Source: Gaetbulibacter saemankumensis DSM 17032 (lineage in GTDB: Bacteria; Bacteroidota; Bacteroidia; Flavobacteriales; Flavobacteriaceae). Taken from it: 64,000 nt of DNA. The translations under genes and the position numbers were made by a program. The stretch lies in assembly GCF_000425645.1 (NCBI RefSeq), contig NZ_AUDV01000007.1, forward strand, positions 62,001 through 126,000, in the 5' to 3' direction. A model generated the notes under the pieces. The model was given only the letters and a program-made list of their open reading frames with translations. It was not told the origin of the DNA and searched no databases. How positions within the stretch are numbered: the stretch's first letter is position 1; the number at the start of each line of letters is the position of its first letter. This document shows positions 46,459 through 54,930 of the stretch, piece by piece.

Positions 46459-47889
46459 ATGGAAGAGCCATATAGATTACGAATTAACGGAGGTGTATTG
46501 TCGCCGGGTGAATTAAAATATATTTGTGAAGCCGCAGAGGGCTTAGGTTTAGATGCTATTTCTTTCGGATCTCGTCAGGATATTATTTTTCCTGAAAAAA
46601 TTGATGAATCGAAGTTCGTCGATTTTAATAAGATTCAATTTATAAAACCAAAACATGATGGTATTGAAAATATCGTATCATCTTATGTGTCTTCCGATAT
46701 TTTACCAAGTACCTCATGGCTTACGAGTGATCGTTATTTGTATATATTAGAGCAGTTTAAACACAATTTAAAATTACGTGTAAATATCACAGATCCTAAA
46801 CAACGATTAGTGCCTTTGTTTACAGGGAATATTAATTTTATTGCATCTGAACATGAAGACTACTGGTATTTGTACATCAGACTACCTGAATGGAAAAAAA
46901 CCGTGATGTATCCGGCGCTTATATACAGTTGGGATATGGATAAGGTTGAGTTGGCTATTGAAAATATATTGCTGGAAGAGCCTGAAACCATCGAAACTAT
47001 TTTCGATCTGGTGAGTGATGCTGTAGATACTAATAATCGAACTGTAGATAAACCATTGGAGGTACCTTTTTATCCGTTTCCATATTATGAGGGTATGAAT
47101 AGAATAGGGACCGATCGTTATTGGTTAGGGCTTTATTGGAGGAATAATCGTTATGATTTGAAATTTTTAAAAGCTATGTGCGAGTTGTGTTCCGAAAGTA
47201 AAATTGGTAAAATATCTATTACGCCTTGGAAATCGTTTATCGTAAAGGGAATTCCATTAAAAACCAAATTGCAGTGGGAAAAATTTCTAGGAAAGTTTGG
47301 TATAAATGTACGCCATTCCATGTTGGAGTTAAACTGGCATTTACCAGTAAACGATAAGGAAGCGCTAAGTTTAAAAAAATATTTGGTTTCTAATTTTGAT
47401 CAGAATGATATAAGTACTTACGGACTTACCTTTGGTATTTCTAATTATGGTAGCAATTCCTATTATTTTACTTCAATAGTCATTGAAAAAAATAAGCAAC
47501 CAGAGTCTTTGGGTGATTTCATAATTAGAGATACTTACAATCTCTTGTATGCAAAAAACTTCGATCCAAATACGCGTGAGTATATCATGCACGTTCAAGA
47601 TGTTGATAAAGTGGAATTACCGGGACTTTTAATGGAGTTGAGTCAGTTGTATTTTGAACAGTTAGGAAATGAGCGAGAAGAAGTTGATTCAGAGGAAAGT
47701 GTAAAAGAAATTTCAGAAGAAGAAGTATTTCAATGTAGCGAATGTATGACCATTTACAGTGAAATTTATGGTGATGTCACGCAAAATATTACACCAGGGA
47801 CATCTTTTGAGGAGCTTCCGGAAAGTTATGAGTGTTCGCTATGTGAAGCTCCAAAAAGTAGTTTTGAAAAGAAGGTTTTAGTAAAATAA
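46459..47889 (+). CDS. Nitrite/sulfite-reductase-fold protein with C-terminal rubredoxin
   Basis: A 476-residue cytosolic protein. Residues 5-60 (RLRINGGVLSPGELKYICEA, SFGSRQDIIF) and about 225-275 (YWLGLYWRNNRYDLKFLKAM, ITPWKSFIVKGIP) look like two ferredoxin-like half-domains of nitrite/sulfite reductase or CobG. The siroheme/4Fe-4S ligands (C-x5-C and C-x3-C) are not found; only CELC is seen. Residues about 425-476 are a rubredoxin: FQCSECMTIYSEIYGD and YECSLCEAPKSSFEK supply the four Fe ligands. It starts 29 bp after the fused nitrate reductase, so an electron-transfer or assembly role for that enzyme is likely but unproven. Confidence 0.85.
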   Translation: MEEPYRLRINGGVLSPGELKYICEAAEGLGLDAISFGSRQDIIFPEKIDESKFVDFNKIQFIKPKHDGIENIVSSYVSSDILPSTSWLTSDRYLYILEQFKHNLKLRVNITDPKQRLVPLFTGNINFIASEHEDYWYLYIRLPEWKKTVMYPALIYSWDMDKVELAIENILLEEPETIETIFDLVSDAVDTNNRTVDKPLEVPFYPFPYYEGMNRIGTDRYWLGLYWRNNRYDLKFLKAMCELCSESKIGKISITPWKSFIVKGIPLKTKLQWEKFLGKFGINVRHSMLELNWHLPVNDKEALSLKKYLVSNFDQNDISTYGLTFGISNYGSNSYYFTSIVIEKNKQPESLGDFIIRDTYNLLYAKNFDPNTREYIMHVQDVDKVELPGLLMELSQLYFEQLGNEREEVDSEESVKEISEEEVFQCSECMTIYSEIYGDVTQNITPGTSFEELPESYECSLCEAPKSSFEKKVLVK

Positions 47890-48032
47890 TATAGTTTTAA
47901 TTATTAGTTAATAATACAATATGTCAATTTGAGCGTTTGTAGTGGTTAAATAAGACTTAAGAAGCTAAAGGGGATTATATTCCATAATTTAATTTAAAGT
48001 CATTAAGCTCGAATTGGCAGTTGTATTATAGT

Positions 48033-49040
48033 TTAACCGCCGATAGTAATCATGCTTCTGTTATTATTGTGAAGTTTGGGCTTCTTAAATTCTTCTAAGG
48101 TATTCATGCCGCCTCTAATTTTAAATTTACCTTGTACTGCTTTATGAATAGTAGGTTCGATGTTTTTGCCTGCACGTAGAGTTGTAAGTAAATCTGATTC
48201 ACTTGATGAAAACAAACAATTTTTTAATTGTCCGTTAGCGGTTAGGCGTAGTCGGTTGCAGGAGTCACAAAACGGATTGGTAACAGAGCTAATAACAGCA
48301 AAAGATCCTTTAAACCCTTTAATTTTATAATTTTTAGAGGTGTCATTTGGAGCGTCTTTTAGCCGAATTACTTGATTAGTTGGGAAATGCGTATTTACTA
48401 TATCCATGATTTCGGCATATGAAACCATCTTACTCATATCCCATCGATTTCCGTCAAAAGGCATGAATTCTATAAATCGAATAGAAACAGGTAGATCCTT
48501 AGTGAAATTAATGAAGTCGATAATTTCATTTTCATTAAAGTCTTTCATTAGAACAGCATTAATCTTGACCTTAAATCCTTCTTTAACTAAGAGTAAAATA
48601 TTGTTATAAACTTTATTAAACTCATTGCGGCGTGTGATTTTATGAAATTTATCAGGATTAAGAGAATCTAAACTAATATTCAAACTTTTAACGCCATTGG
48701 CTTTTAAGACCTCTGTAAATTTATCGATAATTACAGCGTTAGAAGTAATGGACAGTTCGACAGGCAATGACGCTAATTTTTCTAAGATTACAGGAAAATC
48801 TTTTCTAACCAAAGGTTCGCCTCCTGTAAGCCTTATTTTTGTTACGCCATGCTTTACAAAGGTTTTGGCAATATCATAAATTTCTTCATAAGTCATTAAA
48901 TGACTTTTAGGAGAAAGTGTAACGCCTTCTTCCGGCATACAATAAGTACATCGCAGGTTGCAACGTTCTATTAACGAAATCCGTAAATAGCTATGCTTTC
49001 TACCATGAGTATCTTGTAATATGTTTGTTTCGTTTTTCAT
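48033..49040 (-). CDS. moaA: GTP 3',8-cyclase
   Basis: Radical-SAM enzyme that starts molybdenum-cofactor synthesis from GTP. The 335-residue protein has the SAM cluster motif CNLRCTYCMPEEG (about 27-39), TGGEPLVRKDF, and the C-terminal second cluster CDSCNRLRLT, and ends in the conserved Gly-Gly that reaches the active site. Last gene of the minus-strand Moco operon; its ATG overlaps the moaCB stop (TAATG). Confidence 0.96.
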   Translation of the reverse strand: MKNETNILQDTHGRKHSYLRISLIERCNLRCTYCMPEEGVTLSPKSHLMTYEEIYDIAKTFVKHGVTKIRLTGGEPLVRKDFPVILEKLASLPVELSITSNAVIIDKFTEVLKANGVKSLNISLDSLNPDKFHKITRRNEFNKVYNNILLLVKEGFKVKINAVLMKDFNENEIIDFINFTKDLPVSIRFIEFMPFDGNRWDMSKMVSYAEIMDIVNTHFPTNQVIRLKDAPNDTSKNYKIKGFKGSFAVISSVTNPFCDSCNRLRLTANGQLKNCLFSSSESDLLTTLRAGKNIEPTIHKAVQGKFKIRGGMNTLEEFKKPKLHNNNRSMITIGG

Positions 49041-49951
49041 TAGTCGTGTCTGGCTCCTTTTAAAATTCTGAAGCTATGAAGGACGGCCGGAAAAATTGCA
49101 TCCATAGATTCTTTAGCACCATTGGTTGAACCTGGTAAGGCTAAAATTAGAGTGTTTTCTATGGTACCCGCAACACTGCGAGATAACATCGAAAACGGCG
49201 TGCGCTCTTGACCGTAGCTTCTAATTGCTTCTTCGATTCCTGGAATTCTTCTGTCTAATATTGGGGTTAAAGCTTCTGGTGTTACATCTCTTGAGGAAAG
49301 TCCTGTGCCTCCGGTGTATATAACCATATCGACTCCTTGCTCTTGAAAATTCTGAGCTTTTTGCTGAATGATTTCTTTTTCATCTGGGATAATTACGTAT
49401 TCTGAAATTTGAATATCACACGATTTTAATTTCGCTATGATGGCTTTACCCGCTTTATCTTCTTTGGTTCCTGCCGATATAGTATCACTACAGACTACAA
49501 CGGCAGCCGTTAAATCTTTTCTGAATTTATCGCTGAAATCTGATTTTCCACCTTTTTTATTCAGTAATTTAATGGATTGAATTTCAATGCCCTTGTCAAT
49601 AGGTTTTAGCATGTCGTACATATTGAGAGCAACCACGCTAGCACCGTGCATTGCTTCAACTTCTACGCCCGTTTTGTAGATGGTCTTTACGGTAAATAGT
49701 ACCTTAATTTCTAATCCGTTAACTTCATATTCAACCCCAGTAAACTCAATAGGTAAGGGGTGGCAATCGGGTAAAATATCAGGCGTACGTTTTACGCCCA
49801 GTAACCCTGCGGCTTTACTCATAGCAAAGACATGACCTTTCGGAACAGTATCGTTTTTAATAGCTGTTACGGTCTCAGGTTTGCTTACTCTTACTATAGC
49901 CTGAGCAACTGCGGTTCTTAGGGTGGTACTTTTATGTGTAATATCTACCAT
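49040..49951 (-). CDS. moaCB: Bifunctional MoaC-MoaB protein
   Basis: A 303-residue fusion. Residues 1-145 are MoaC, cyclic pyranopterin monophosphate synthase (MVDITHKSTTLRTA, DILPDCHPLPI, VEAMHGASVVALNMYDM). Residues 150-303 are a MoaB/MogA-type domain that adenylates molybdopterin (VVVCSDTISAGTKEDKAG, YTGGTGLSSRDVTPEAL, LALPGSTNGAKESMDA). The order and fusion are common in Bacteroidota. Follows moaE by 3 bp. Confidence 0.94.
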   Translation of the reverse strand: MVDITHKSTTLRTAVAQAIVRVSKPETVTAIKNDTVPKGHVFAMSKAAGLLGVKRTPDILPDCHPLPIEFTGVEYEVNGLEIKVLFTVKTIYKTGVEVEAMHGASVVALNMYDMLKPIDKGIEIQSIKLLNKKGGKSDFSDKFRKDLTAAVVVCSDTISAGTKEDKAGKAIIAKLKSCDIQISEYVIIPDEKEIIQQKAQNFQEQGVDMVIYTGGTGLSSRDVTPEALTPILDRRIPGIEEAIRSYGQERTPFSMLSRSVAGTIENTLILALPGSTNGAKESMDAIFPAVLHSFRILKGARHD

Positions 49952-49954
49952 GAT

Positions 49955-50398
49955 TTAACTGTTTACTTTCCACTGATGTGAATTATCTTCAAATATTTCT
50001 TTTCCGAAAACGGGAACATTTGCCTTAATGGCTTCTACTATGTATTCCAATGCTTCAAATACTACCTTTCTTCTTGGGGATGACACAAAAACAAACAAGC
50101 AAATTTCTCCAGCTTTTACAGTGCCTAAACTATGGTAAATATGCATGCATGTTAAATTAAATTTTTCAAATGCCGATTCTCTTATCTCATGAAATTTTTG
50201 ATTAGCCATATCTTCATAAGCCGTATATTCTATAGCAGAAACTGTTTTACCATCAATGTTATCGGCTCTTACTTGTCCGAGAAAAATATTGTGGGCACCA
50301 ATGCTTGTTTTAGTTTGATGTTTATATATGGAATCACCTATGAATTCAAAAGAAATAGGCCCTGATTTGAAAACGTTTTTAGGTTTTTTATCGTTCAT
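49955..50398 (-). CDS. moaE: Molybdopterin synthase catalytic subunit
   Basis: Large subunit (147 residues) of molybdopterin synthase, which inserts the dithiolene sulfurs carried by MoaD. Conserved parts: HNIFLGQVRADN, EYTAYEDMANQK, HIYHSLGTVKAGEICLFVFVSSPRR, and the C-terminal VPVFGKEIFED. The gene start overlaps the moeB stop by 11 bp. Confidence 0.94.
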   Translation of the reverse strand: MNDKKPKNVFKSGPISFEFIGDSIYKHQTKTSIGAHNIFLGQVRADNIDGKTVSAIEYTAYEDMANQKFHEIRESAFEKFNLTCMHIYHSLGTVKAGEICLFVFVSSPRRKVVFEALEYIVEAIKANVPVFGKEIFEDNSHQWKVNS

Positions 50399-51485
50399 TT
50401 TCTATTATTTTAAGATTTTCTTTTAAATATTGATTCAGTTCTGAGGCGCCTTCCTCTAAACTGAAACATGAGTTAATTTGTAATTCTTTTAATCGATTTA
50501 CGGCCATTTGGCTTCGAACACCCGATTGACAGAAAAGAATATGTTTTTTATTTGGTTCTAGTTTGCTTAGGTGAGATTCTAATCTACTTAAGGGTATGTT
50601 CGTTATAGGATAATCTAACATTTTCGGTTGTTCATCTTCTTCTCGAACATCAATAAGTTGAATGTTATGGTCGAATATTACATCTTTAAATGAAATGCGA
50701 TTGGAGGTGACATCGCAGTCTAAATCCAGTTGTTTTTTTCTAAATGAATTAGAGGTGTTTAAGATTTGGGCAACACCCTTTTCGTGTTTCTTGAACTTTA
50801 GGCTCGTTATTTGAGCGTTTAGTGCATTATAACATAATAATTTGCCTGATAAAACATCACCAATTCCTAAAATAATTTTTAGAACTTCATTAGCTTGCAT
50901 ACTACCAACAATTCCTGGTAAAACTCCAAGTACACCAATGTCGGAACAATTTGGAACACTGTGAGCTTCAGGCGGATTTGGGAAAAGGCACCTATAGGTT
51001 GGTCCGTGCTTATAATTGAAAACGGATATCTGACCTTCAAATTTATAAATAGCTCCAAAAACTAAAGGCTTATTTGTAATTACGGCGGCATCGTTTACTA
51101 AATAGCGTGTAGCAAAATTATCGGAACCATCTACTACAATGTCATATTGCTTAAACAAATCAAGGGCATTTTGATAGGTGAGTGGTTCTGGATAAGCAAT
51201 AATATTAATATCGCTGTTTAAGTCTGATAATCTTGATTTAGCAGCTAAGGCCTTATTTTTTCCAAGTGAAGAATTTCCGTAAAGTACTTGTCGCTGCAAA
51301 TTAGTCAAATCAACGGTGTCAAAATCAATGATTCCTAAAAATCCAACCCCGGCGGCAGCAAGGTATTGTAAAATAGGGCAACCCAAACCACCGGCTCCAA
51401 TAACTAAAACTTTGGAATTCGATATTTTGTCCTGTCCTGTTTGTCCGATTTCTGGTAATATAATATGTCTGTTGTATCTTTCCAT
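50388..51485 (-). CDS. moeB: Molybdopterin-synthase adenylyltransferase with rhodanese domain
   Basis: A 365-residue E1-like enzyme that adenylates MoaD and probably also delivers sulfur. Residues 1-240 are ThiF/MoeB (RYNRHIILPEIGQTGQ, GAGGLGCPILQYLAAAGVG, the DGSDNFATRYLVND segment); residues about 265-360 are a rhodanese domain with the sulfur-carrying Cys in LFCQSGVRSQ. This MOCS3-like fusion suggests adenylation and thiolation on one chain. One CxxC pair of the zinc site seems missing or degenerate: only CLFPNPP is seen in the loop. Confidence 0.9.
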   Translation of the reverse strand: MERYNRHIILPEIGQTGQDKISNSKVLVIGAGGLGCPILQYLAAAGVGFLGIIDFDTVDLTNLQRQVLYGNSSLGKNKALAAKSRLSDLNSDINIIAYPEPLTYQNALDLFKQYDIVVDGSDNFATRYLVNDAAVITNKPLVFGAIYKFEGQISVFNYKHGPTYRCLFPNPPEAHSVPNCSDIGVLGVLPGIVGSMQANEVLKIILGIGDVLSGKLLCYNALNAQITSLKFKKHEKGVAQILNTSNSFRKKQLDLDCDVTSNRISFKDVIFDHNIQLIDVREEDEQPKMLDYPITNIPLSRLESHLSKLEPNKKHILFCQSGVRSQMAVNRLKELQINSCFSLEEGASELNQYLKENLKIIENER

Positions 51486-51490
51486 AATAA

Positions 51491-51724
51491 TTAACCTCCT
51501 GCAAATGGTGGTAAAAGAGCAATTTCAGAACCGTTAATCTCAGTATTCATATCTACTAATTCCCGATTTTGCGCTATTTTGAATTCTTTATTTTTTAATT
51601 TTTCATATTTTGAATAGATTCGATCTAAAAGCTGGGCGATCGAAGTTTCATAAATTTCTAATACCTCTTCTTCTTTTTGGGTAATTTCAGAAATCTGACC
51701 AAAATATTTAACTGTTATCCGCAT
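51491..51724 (-). CDS. moaD: Molybdopterin synthase sulfur carrier
   Basis: A 77-residue ubiquitin-like protein ending in PPFAGG, the Gly-Gly tail that MoeB activates. The ATG at 51724 (MRITVKYFGQ) is chosen; an upstream in-frame GTG adds one residue. It overlaps the 3' end of mobA by about 17 bp and ends 5 bp before moeB. Confidence 0.92.
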   Translation of the reverse strand: MRITVKYFGQISEITQKEEEVLEIYETSIAQLLDRIYSKYEKLKNKEFKIAQNRELVDMNTEINGSEIALLPPFAGG

Positions 51725-52292
51725 CACTTATTAATTTTAGTTCTTCTTTCGTGTTTATATTCATAGTCATTTTGTCTTCATCAAAATTGGTTGGTACATT
51801 CTTTACAACACAATGATTAACAGCAACTCGTAGGCGACGTTCACCTTGGTTTAGTAAATCCTTAAATGTACGAAGGCATTGCTTTTTGTATATCGCAATA
51901 AGAGGCATGGTTTTACCTTTACTTTCCGCTTGGATAATATCGTAAGCGTCGTCTGTATGTTTTAATAGCTTTTCTAATAATCTCGATTTTATGAATGGAA
52001 TATCACAGCTTAAAATGATATTATATGTTGATTTAGATGCCTCTAATCCGGAACAGATTCCTGAAACAGGCCCTGCATCTTTTTCATCGTCTTCAATGGT
52101 TTTGAAACCGAATAGTTGGTGTTCTGCATGGTCTGAGACAATAATTATATCAGAAACTAATGGAGTAAGCGCATCGATGCTGTATTGAATAAAGGATTGT
52201 TCTTTAAATTTTAAAAGCCCTTTATCTTGACCCATTCTGGAACTTTTACCTCCCGCCAATATAATACCTGTTATGTTTGTTTTGTTTATCAT
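51708..52292 (-). CDS. mobA: Molybdenum cofactor guanylyltransferase
   Basis: Adds GMP to molybdopterin, forming MGD for the nitrate reductases of this window. The 194-residue protein has GIILAGGKSSRMGQDKGLL (nucleotide binding), ILSCDIPFI (metal-binding Asp) and AVNHCVVKNVPTNFDEDKM near the end. Its ATG directly follows the stop of the TauE-like gene with no intervening base. Confidence 0.92.
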   Translation of the reverse strand: MINKTNITGIILAGGKSSRMGQDKGLLKFKEQSFIQYSIDALTPLVSDIIIVSDHAEHQLFGFKTIEDDEKDAGPVSGICSGLEASKSTYNIILSCDIPFIKSRLLEKLLKHTDDAYDIIQAESKGKTMPLIAIYKKQCLRTFKDLLNQGERRLRVAVNHCVVKNVPTNFDEDKMTMNINTKEELKLISDADNS

Positions 52293-53033
52293 TTAGGTGA
52301 AAAATAATTTAGCACAGGCAATCATTAGTACCATAGCAAGAATATAGCGCAAGTGCTTGTTGTTAATCTTTTTACTACCATAATATCCTCCTGCAATACC
52401 ACCTATAAGTGCTATGGCAACTAATAAGAAAGATGCAGTTTCTAGGGTGACTCCACTGCTAAGTTGGCCAAATAAACCGGCTGCCGAATTTACCCAAATA
52501 AACAGAGCTGATACGGCAGCTGCTTCTTTCATTTTACCCCAGTGTAATAATAAAATTACAGGAGTTAATATGATGCCACCTCCAATACCAATAAGTCCTG
52601 AAAAGAAGCCTATGATGCCACCTACTATTAGACCTTGCCAAAGTTTAACTTGGGTTATTTTTTGATTTTCTTTTCCAAAGACATTAAGCATTTTTAGAAT
52701 AGCGAAAATGAGTAATACCGCTAATATTTTTTTGTAAATCGAGGCGTCTACTTCTATGGTGCCTCCTAAAAAGGCTAGTGGAATTGACGCTATGGCAAAT
52801 GATAAAAATAATTTTTTATTAAAATACCCGCCTTTATAATAGTAATAGAATGACATACCAGCTACAAATAAATTAAGCAATAAAGCTGTTGGTTTCATAG
52901 TTTCTGGAGCAAATGAGAATAAAGCCATTAAAGCCAAATAACCACTGGCACCACCATGACCTACACTGGCATATAAAAAGGATACGATAGGTAAAATAGC
53001 CAGAAACAAGTATATATGTTCGTTTTTCAGCAT
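52293..53033 (-). CDS. TauE/SafE-family membrane transporter
   Basis: A 246-residue inner-membrane protein of the TauE/SafE anion-permease family, with about eight helices and the repeated GGxxG-type motifs (SVGHGGASGYLAL, GIGGGIILTPVILLLHWGK). Members move sulfite, sulfonates or other small anions. It lies without any spacer between mobA and the modE-like gene, and no ModABC molybdate transporter is seen, so transport of molybdate or a sulfur anion for cofactor synthesis is an attractive but untested idea. Confidence 0.88.
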   Translation of the reverse strand: MLKNEHIYLFLAILPIVSFLYASVGHGGASGYLALMALFSFAPETMKPTALLLNLFVAGMSFYYYYKGGYFNKKLFLSFAIASIPLAFLGGTIEVDASIYKKILAVLLIFAILKMLNVFGKENQKITQVKLWQGLIVGGIIGFFSGLIGIGGGIILTPVILLLHWGKMKEAAAVSALFIWVNSAAGLFGQLSSGVTLETASFLLVAIALIGGIAGGYYGSKKINNKHLRYILAMVLMIACAKLFFT

Positions 53034-53372
53034 TTATATATGTTCTATTTTTTCAAGTTGTTTATCTAAAAAGTCCCAGCAGTTTTTATTAATTTCATCA
53101 AACGCTCTAATAAGGGATAGGCCATAATCTGTTAATTGAGCACCACCACCGCCTTTACCTCCAATACTATTTACTGTTACTGGTTTTTTAGCTGATTTGT
53201 TTACGGAGTCTAATAAGTTCCAGGCTTTTTTATATGATAAATTTAAAGATCTAGCTGCTTTTGAAAGTGACCCCGTTTCTTGAATGGCTTTCAATAAATG
53301 TACGCGGCCTTCCCCAAGGAGTACATTATTGTCCGCTTCTATCCAAATTCTACTTTTAATTTTATACTTCAT
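53034..53372 (-). CDS. ModE-like winged-helix regulator without molybdate domain
   Basis: A 112-residue DNA-binding protein matching only the N-terminal domain of ModE: GEGRVHLLKAIQETGSLSKA, LNLSYKKAWNLLDSVN and the GGKGGGGAQLTDYG wing. The C-terminal MOP domains that bind molybdate are absent, so it may sense the metal or cofactor otherwise, or act constitutively. Zero-gap neighbour of the TauE-like gene. Likely controls this Moco operon. Confidence 0.9.
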   Translation of the reverse strand: MKYKIKSRIWIEADNNVLLGEGRVHLLKAIQETGSLSKAARSLNLSYKKAWNLLDSVNKSAKKPVTVNSIGGKGGGGAQLTDYGLSLIRAFDEINKNCWDFLDKQLEKIEHI

Positions 53373-53377
53373 ATTAT

Positions 53378-54556
53378 TTATTCTGGTAATAAAATTGTTT
53401 GCAAAAGATCTCCTTTTTGAATCGTGTTTATTTCAGCAGGAACATATACTAAGGCATTTGAAATAGCAAATGTTTGCAGCATAGACGAATTTTGACCTTC
53501 TAAAATTATAACATGTCCTTCCTTATAAATGGCTTTTAAAAACTGCGGACGATCACCGTGTTTTATAAATGTTGAATCTGATATGGCTTCAGTTCTAGGT
53601 AATTCTGTATTGTTGCGATTCATCATGTTTTGAAGTGCGATATATACATATACATAAAAACAAGATAAGGCAGCAGCGGGGTTACCGGGAAGTGCAAAAA
53701 TTAAACTTTTTTCTTTTTTTCCGAAGAAGAGCGGTTTTCCTGGTTTTTGTTTCACTTTATAAAATAGTTCTTCAACCTGTAGTTCAGAAAGTGCTTTGCC
53801 AACAAAGTCGTAGTCACCAACTGAAATGCCTCCGGTTATAAGTACTAAATCGTTAGTATTTATTACCGATTTAAGTTTGTTTACGGTTTTTTGATAATCA
53901 TCTTCTACCTTGTGAATTGTGACGTCGTAAAATTTGAGATTATATAAGGCACTTAAAAGCATTTTAGAATTACTTTCATAAATTTTCCCGTAGCTTAATT
54001 TCTGTCCGGGTTCTATAAGTTCATTACCAGTAGTTACAATAGCTATGTTAGGTTTTTTAAAAACGGGAACATCAGTAATACCTAAAGAGAGAAGATAGCC
54101 AATGGCGGCCGGTGTTAATTTTGTGCCTTTTTTAAGGGCAACAGAACCATTTTTTACTTGTTCTCCTTGTGGCCGGATATTTAGTTCTTCGTTAATGGGA
54201 TGCTCAATTTTAATTCCGGTGTTCGTAAGAATCACTTTTTCCTGCATCATTACAGCATTGGCAGTATCGGGAACGGCAGCACCTGTGAAAATTCGAATAG
54301 CTTCTCCTTTTTGTAAAATTGGTTGGTGGGCATCACCAGCTTTTACTTCACCAATTAATTTATACGACAATTTATCATGAATATTCAAAGCGTAACCATC
54401 CATGGCCGATTGCCGGAAAGGCGGCATATTTATGGGAGAAGTAATATCTTCATATAAAATATATCCACCAGCTTTTTCAACAGATTTAATTGTTTTTTTA
54501 GAAATTTTTTGCCCTGTATTTTTAACTATAGAAATCGCTTTATTAATAGAAACCAT
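53378..54556 (-). CDS. moeA: Molybdopterin molybdotransferase
   Basis: Inserts molybdate into adenylated molybdopterin. The 392-residue protein has PPFRQSAMDGYAL near residue 44, GEAIRIFTGAAVPDTANAV, VTTGNELIEPGQ, LITGGISVGDYDFV and LIFALPGNPAAALSCFYVYV. First gene of the minus-strand Moco operon; divergent from napD with 131 bp between, so both operons may share regulation. Confidence 0.95.
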   Translation of the reverse strand: MVSINKAISIVKNTGQKISKKTIKSVEKAGGYILYEDITSPINMPPFRQSAMDGYALNIHDKLSYKLIGEVKAGDAHQPILQKGEAIRIFTGAAVPDTANAVMMQEKVILTNTGIKIEHPINEELNIRPQGEQVKNGSVALKKGTKLTPAAIGYLLSLGITDVPVFKKPNIAIVTTGNELIEPGQKLSYGKIYESNSKMLLSALYNLKFYDVTIHKVEDDYQKTVNKLKSVINTNDLVLITGGISVGDYDFVGKALSELQVEELFYKVKQKPGKPLFFGKKEKSLIFALPGNPAAALSCFYVYVYIALQNMMNRNNTELPRTEAISDSTFIKHGDRPQFLKAIYKEGHVIILEGQNSSMLQTFAISNALVYVPAEINTIQKGDLLQTILLPE

Positions 54557-54687
54557 ACATATAAATCGTTATATCTAAGCAAATATAGCGAAAAGATTTT
54601 TTATGTTAAACTGACATTTATCATGTAAATTAATTTTTAATTAAGATAAAATTGCCCTAAATTTAACAACGACAGTATTAGTTTATT

Positions 54688-54924
54688 ATGCCAATAAAGA
54701 GTTATCTAGCACATCCACACGAAGGAAAAAAAAGTGAACTTGTTCAAGCACTAACATCAATAAGTAGTTGTGAAGTTATTCCTGCTGAAAATAATGATTT
54801 GTTGATAGTGATTACTGAAACAACGAACAATACCGAAGATAATATATTAAAAGAAAAAATTGAAGCCATTGAAAGTTTAAAATTACTAGCCATGGTTTCA
54901 GGATTCGATACACCTATAAAGTAA
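54688..54924 (+). CDS. napD: NapD-type chaperone for NapA
   Basis: A 78-residue cytosolic chaperone that binds the Tat signal of NapA before export. It follows the NapD fold pattern: KSYLAHPHEGKKSELVQAL, SCEVIPAENNDLLIVI, ESLKLLAMVSGF. It precedes napA by 6 bp, which supports the call despite its short length. Confidence 0.85.
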   Translation: MPIKSYLAHPHEGKKSELVQALTSISSCEVIPAENNDLLIVITETTNNTEDNILKEKIEAIESLKLLAMVSGFDTPIK

Positions 54925-54930
54925 TTAAGT

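Noticed and set aside
54600-54640. Possible FNR-like box (TGACATTTATCA) between moeA and napD
   Set aside because: The arms are imperfect and the sequence fits neither TTGAT-N4-ATCAA nor the TAMGTA repeat; too weak to report.
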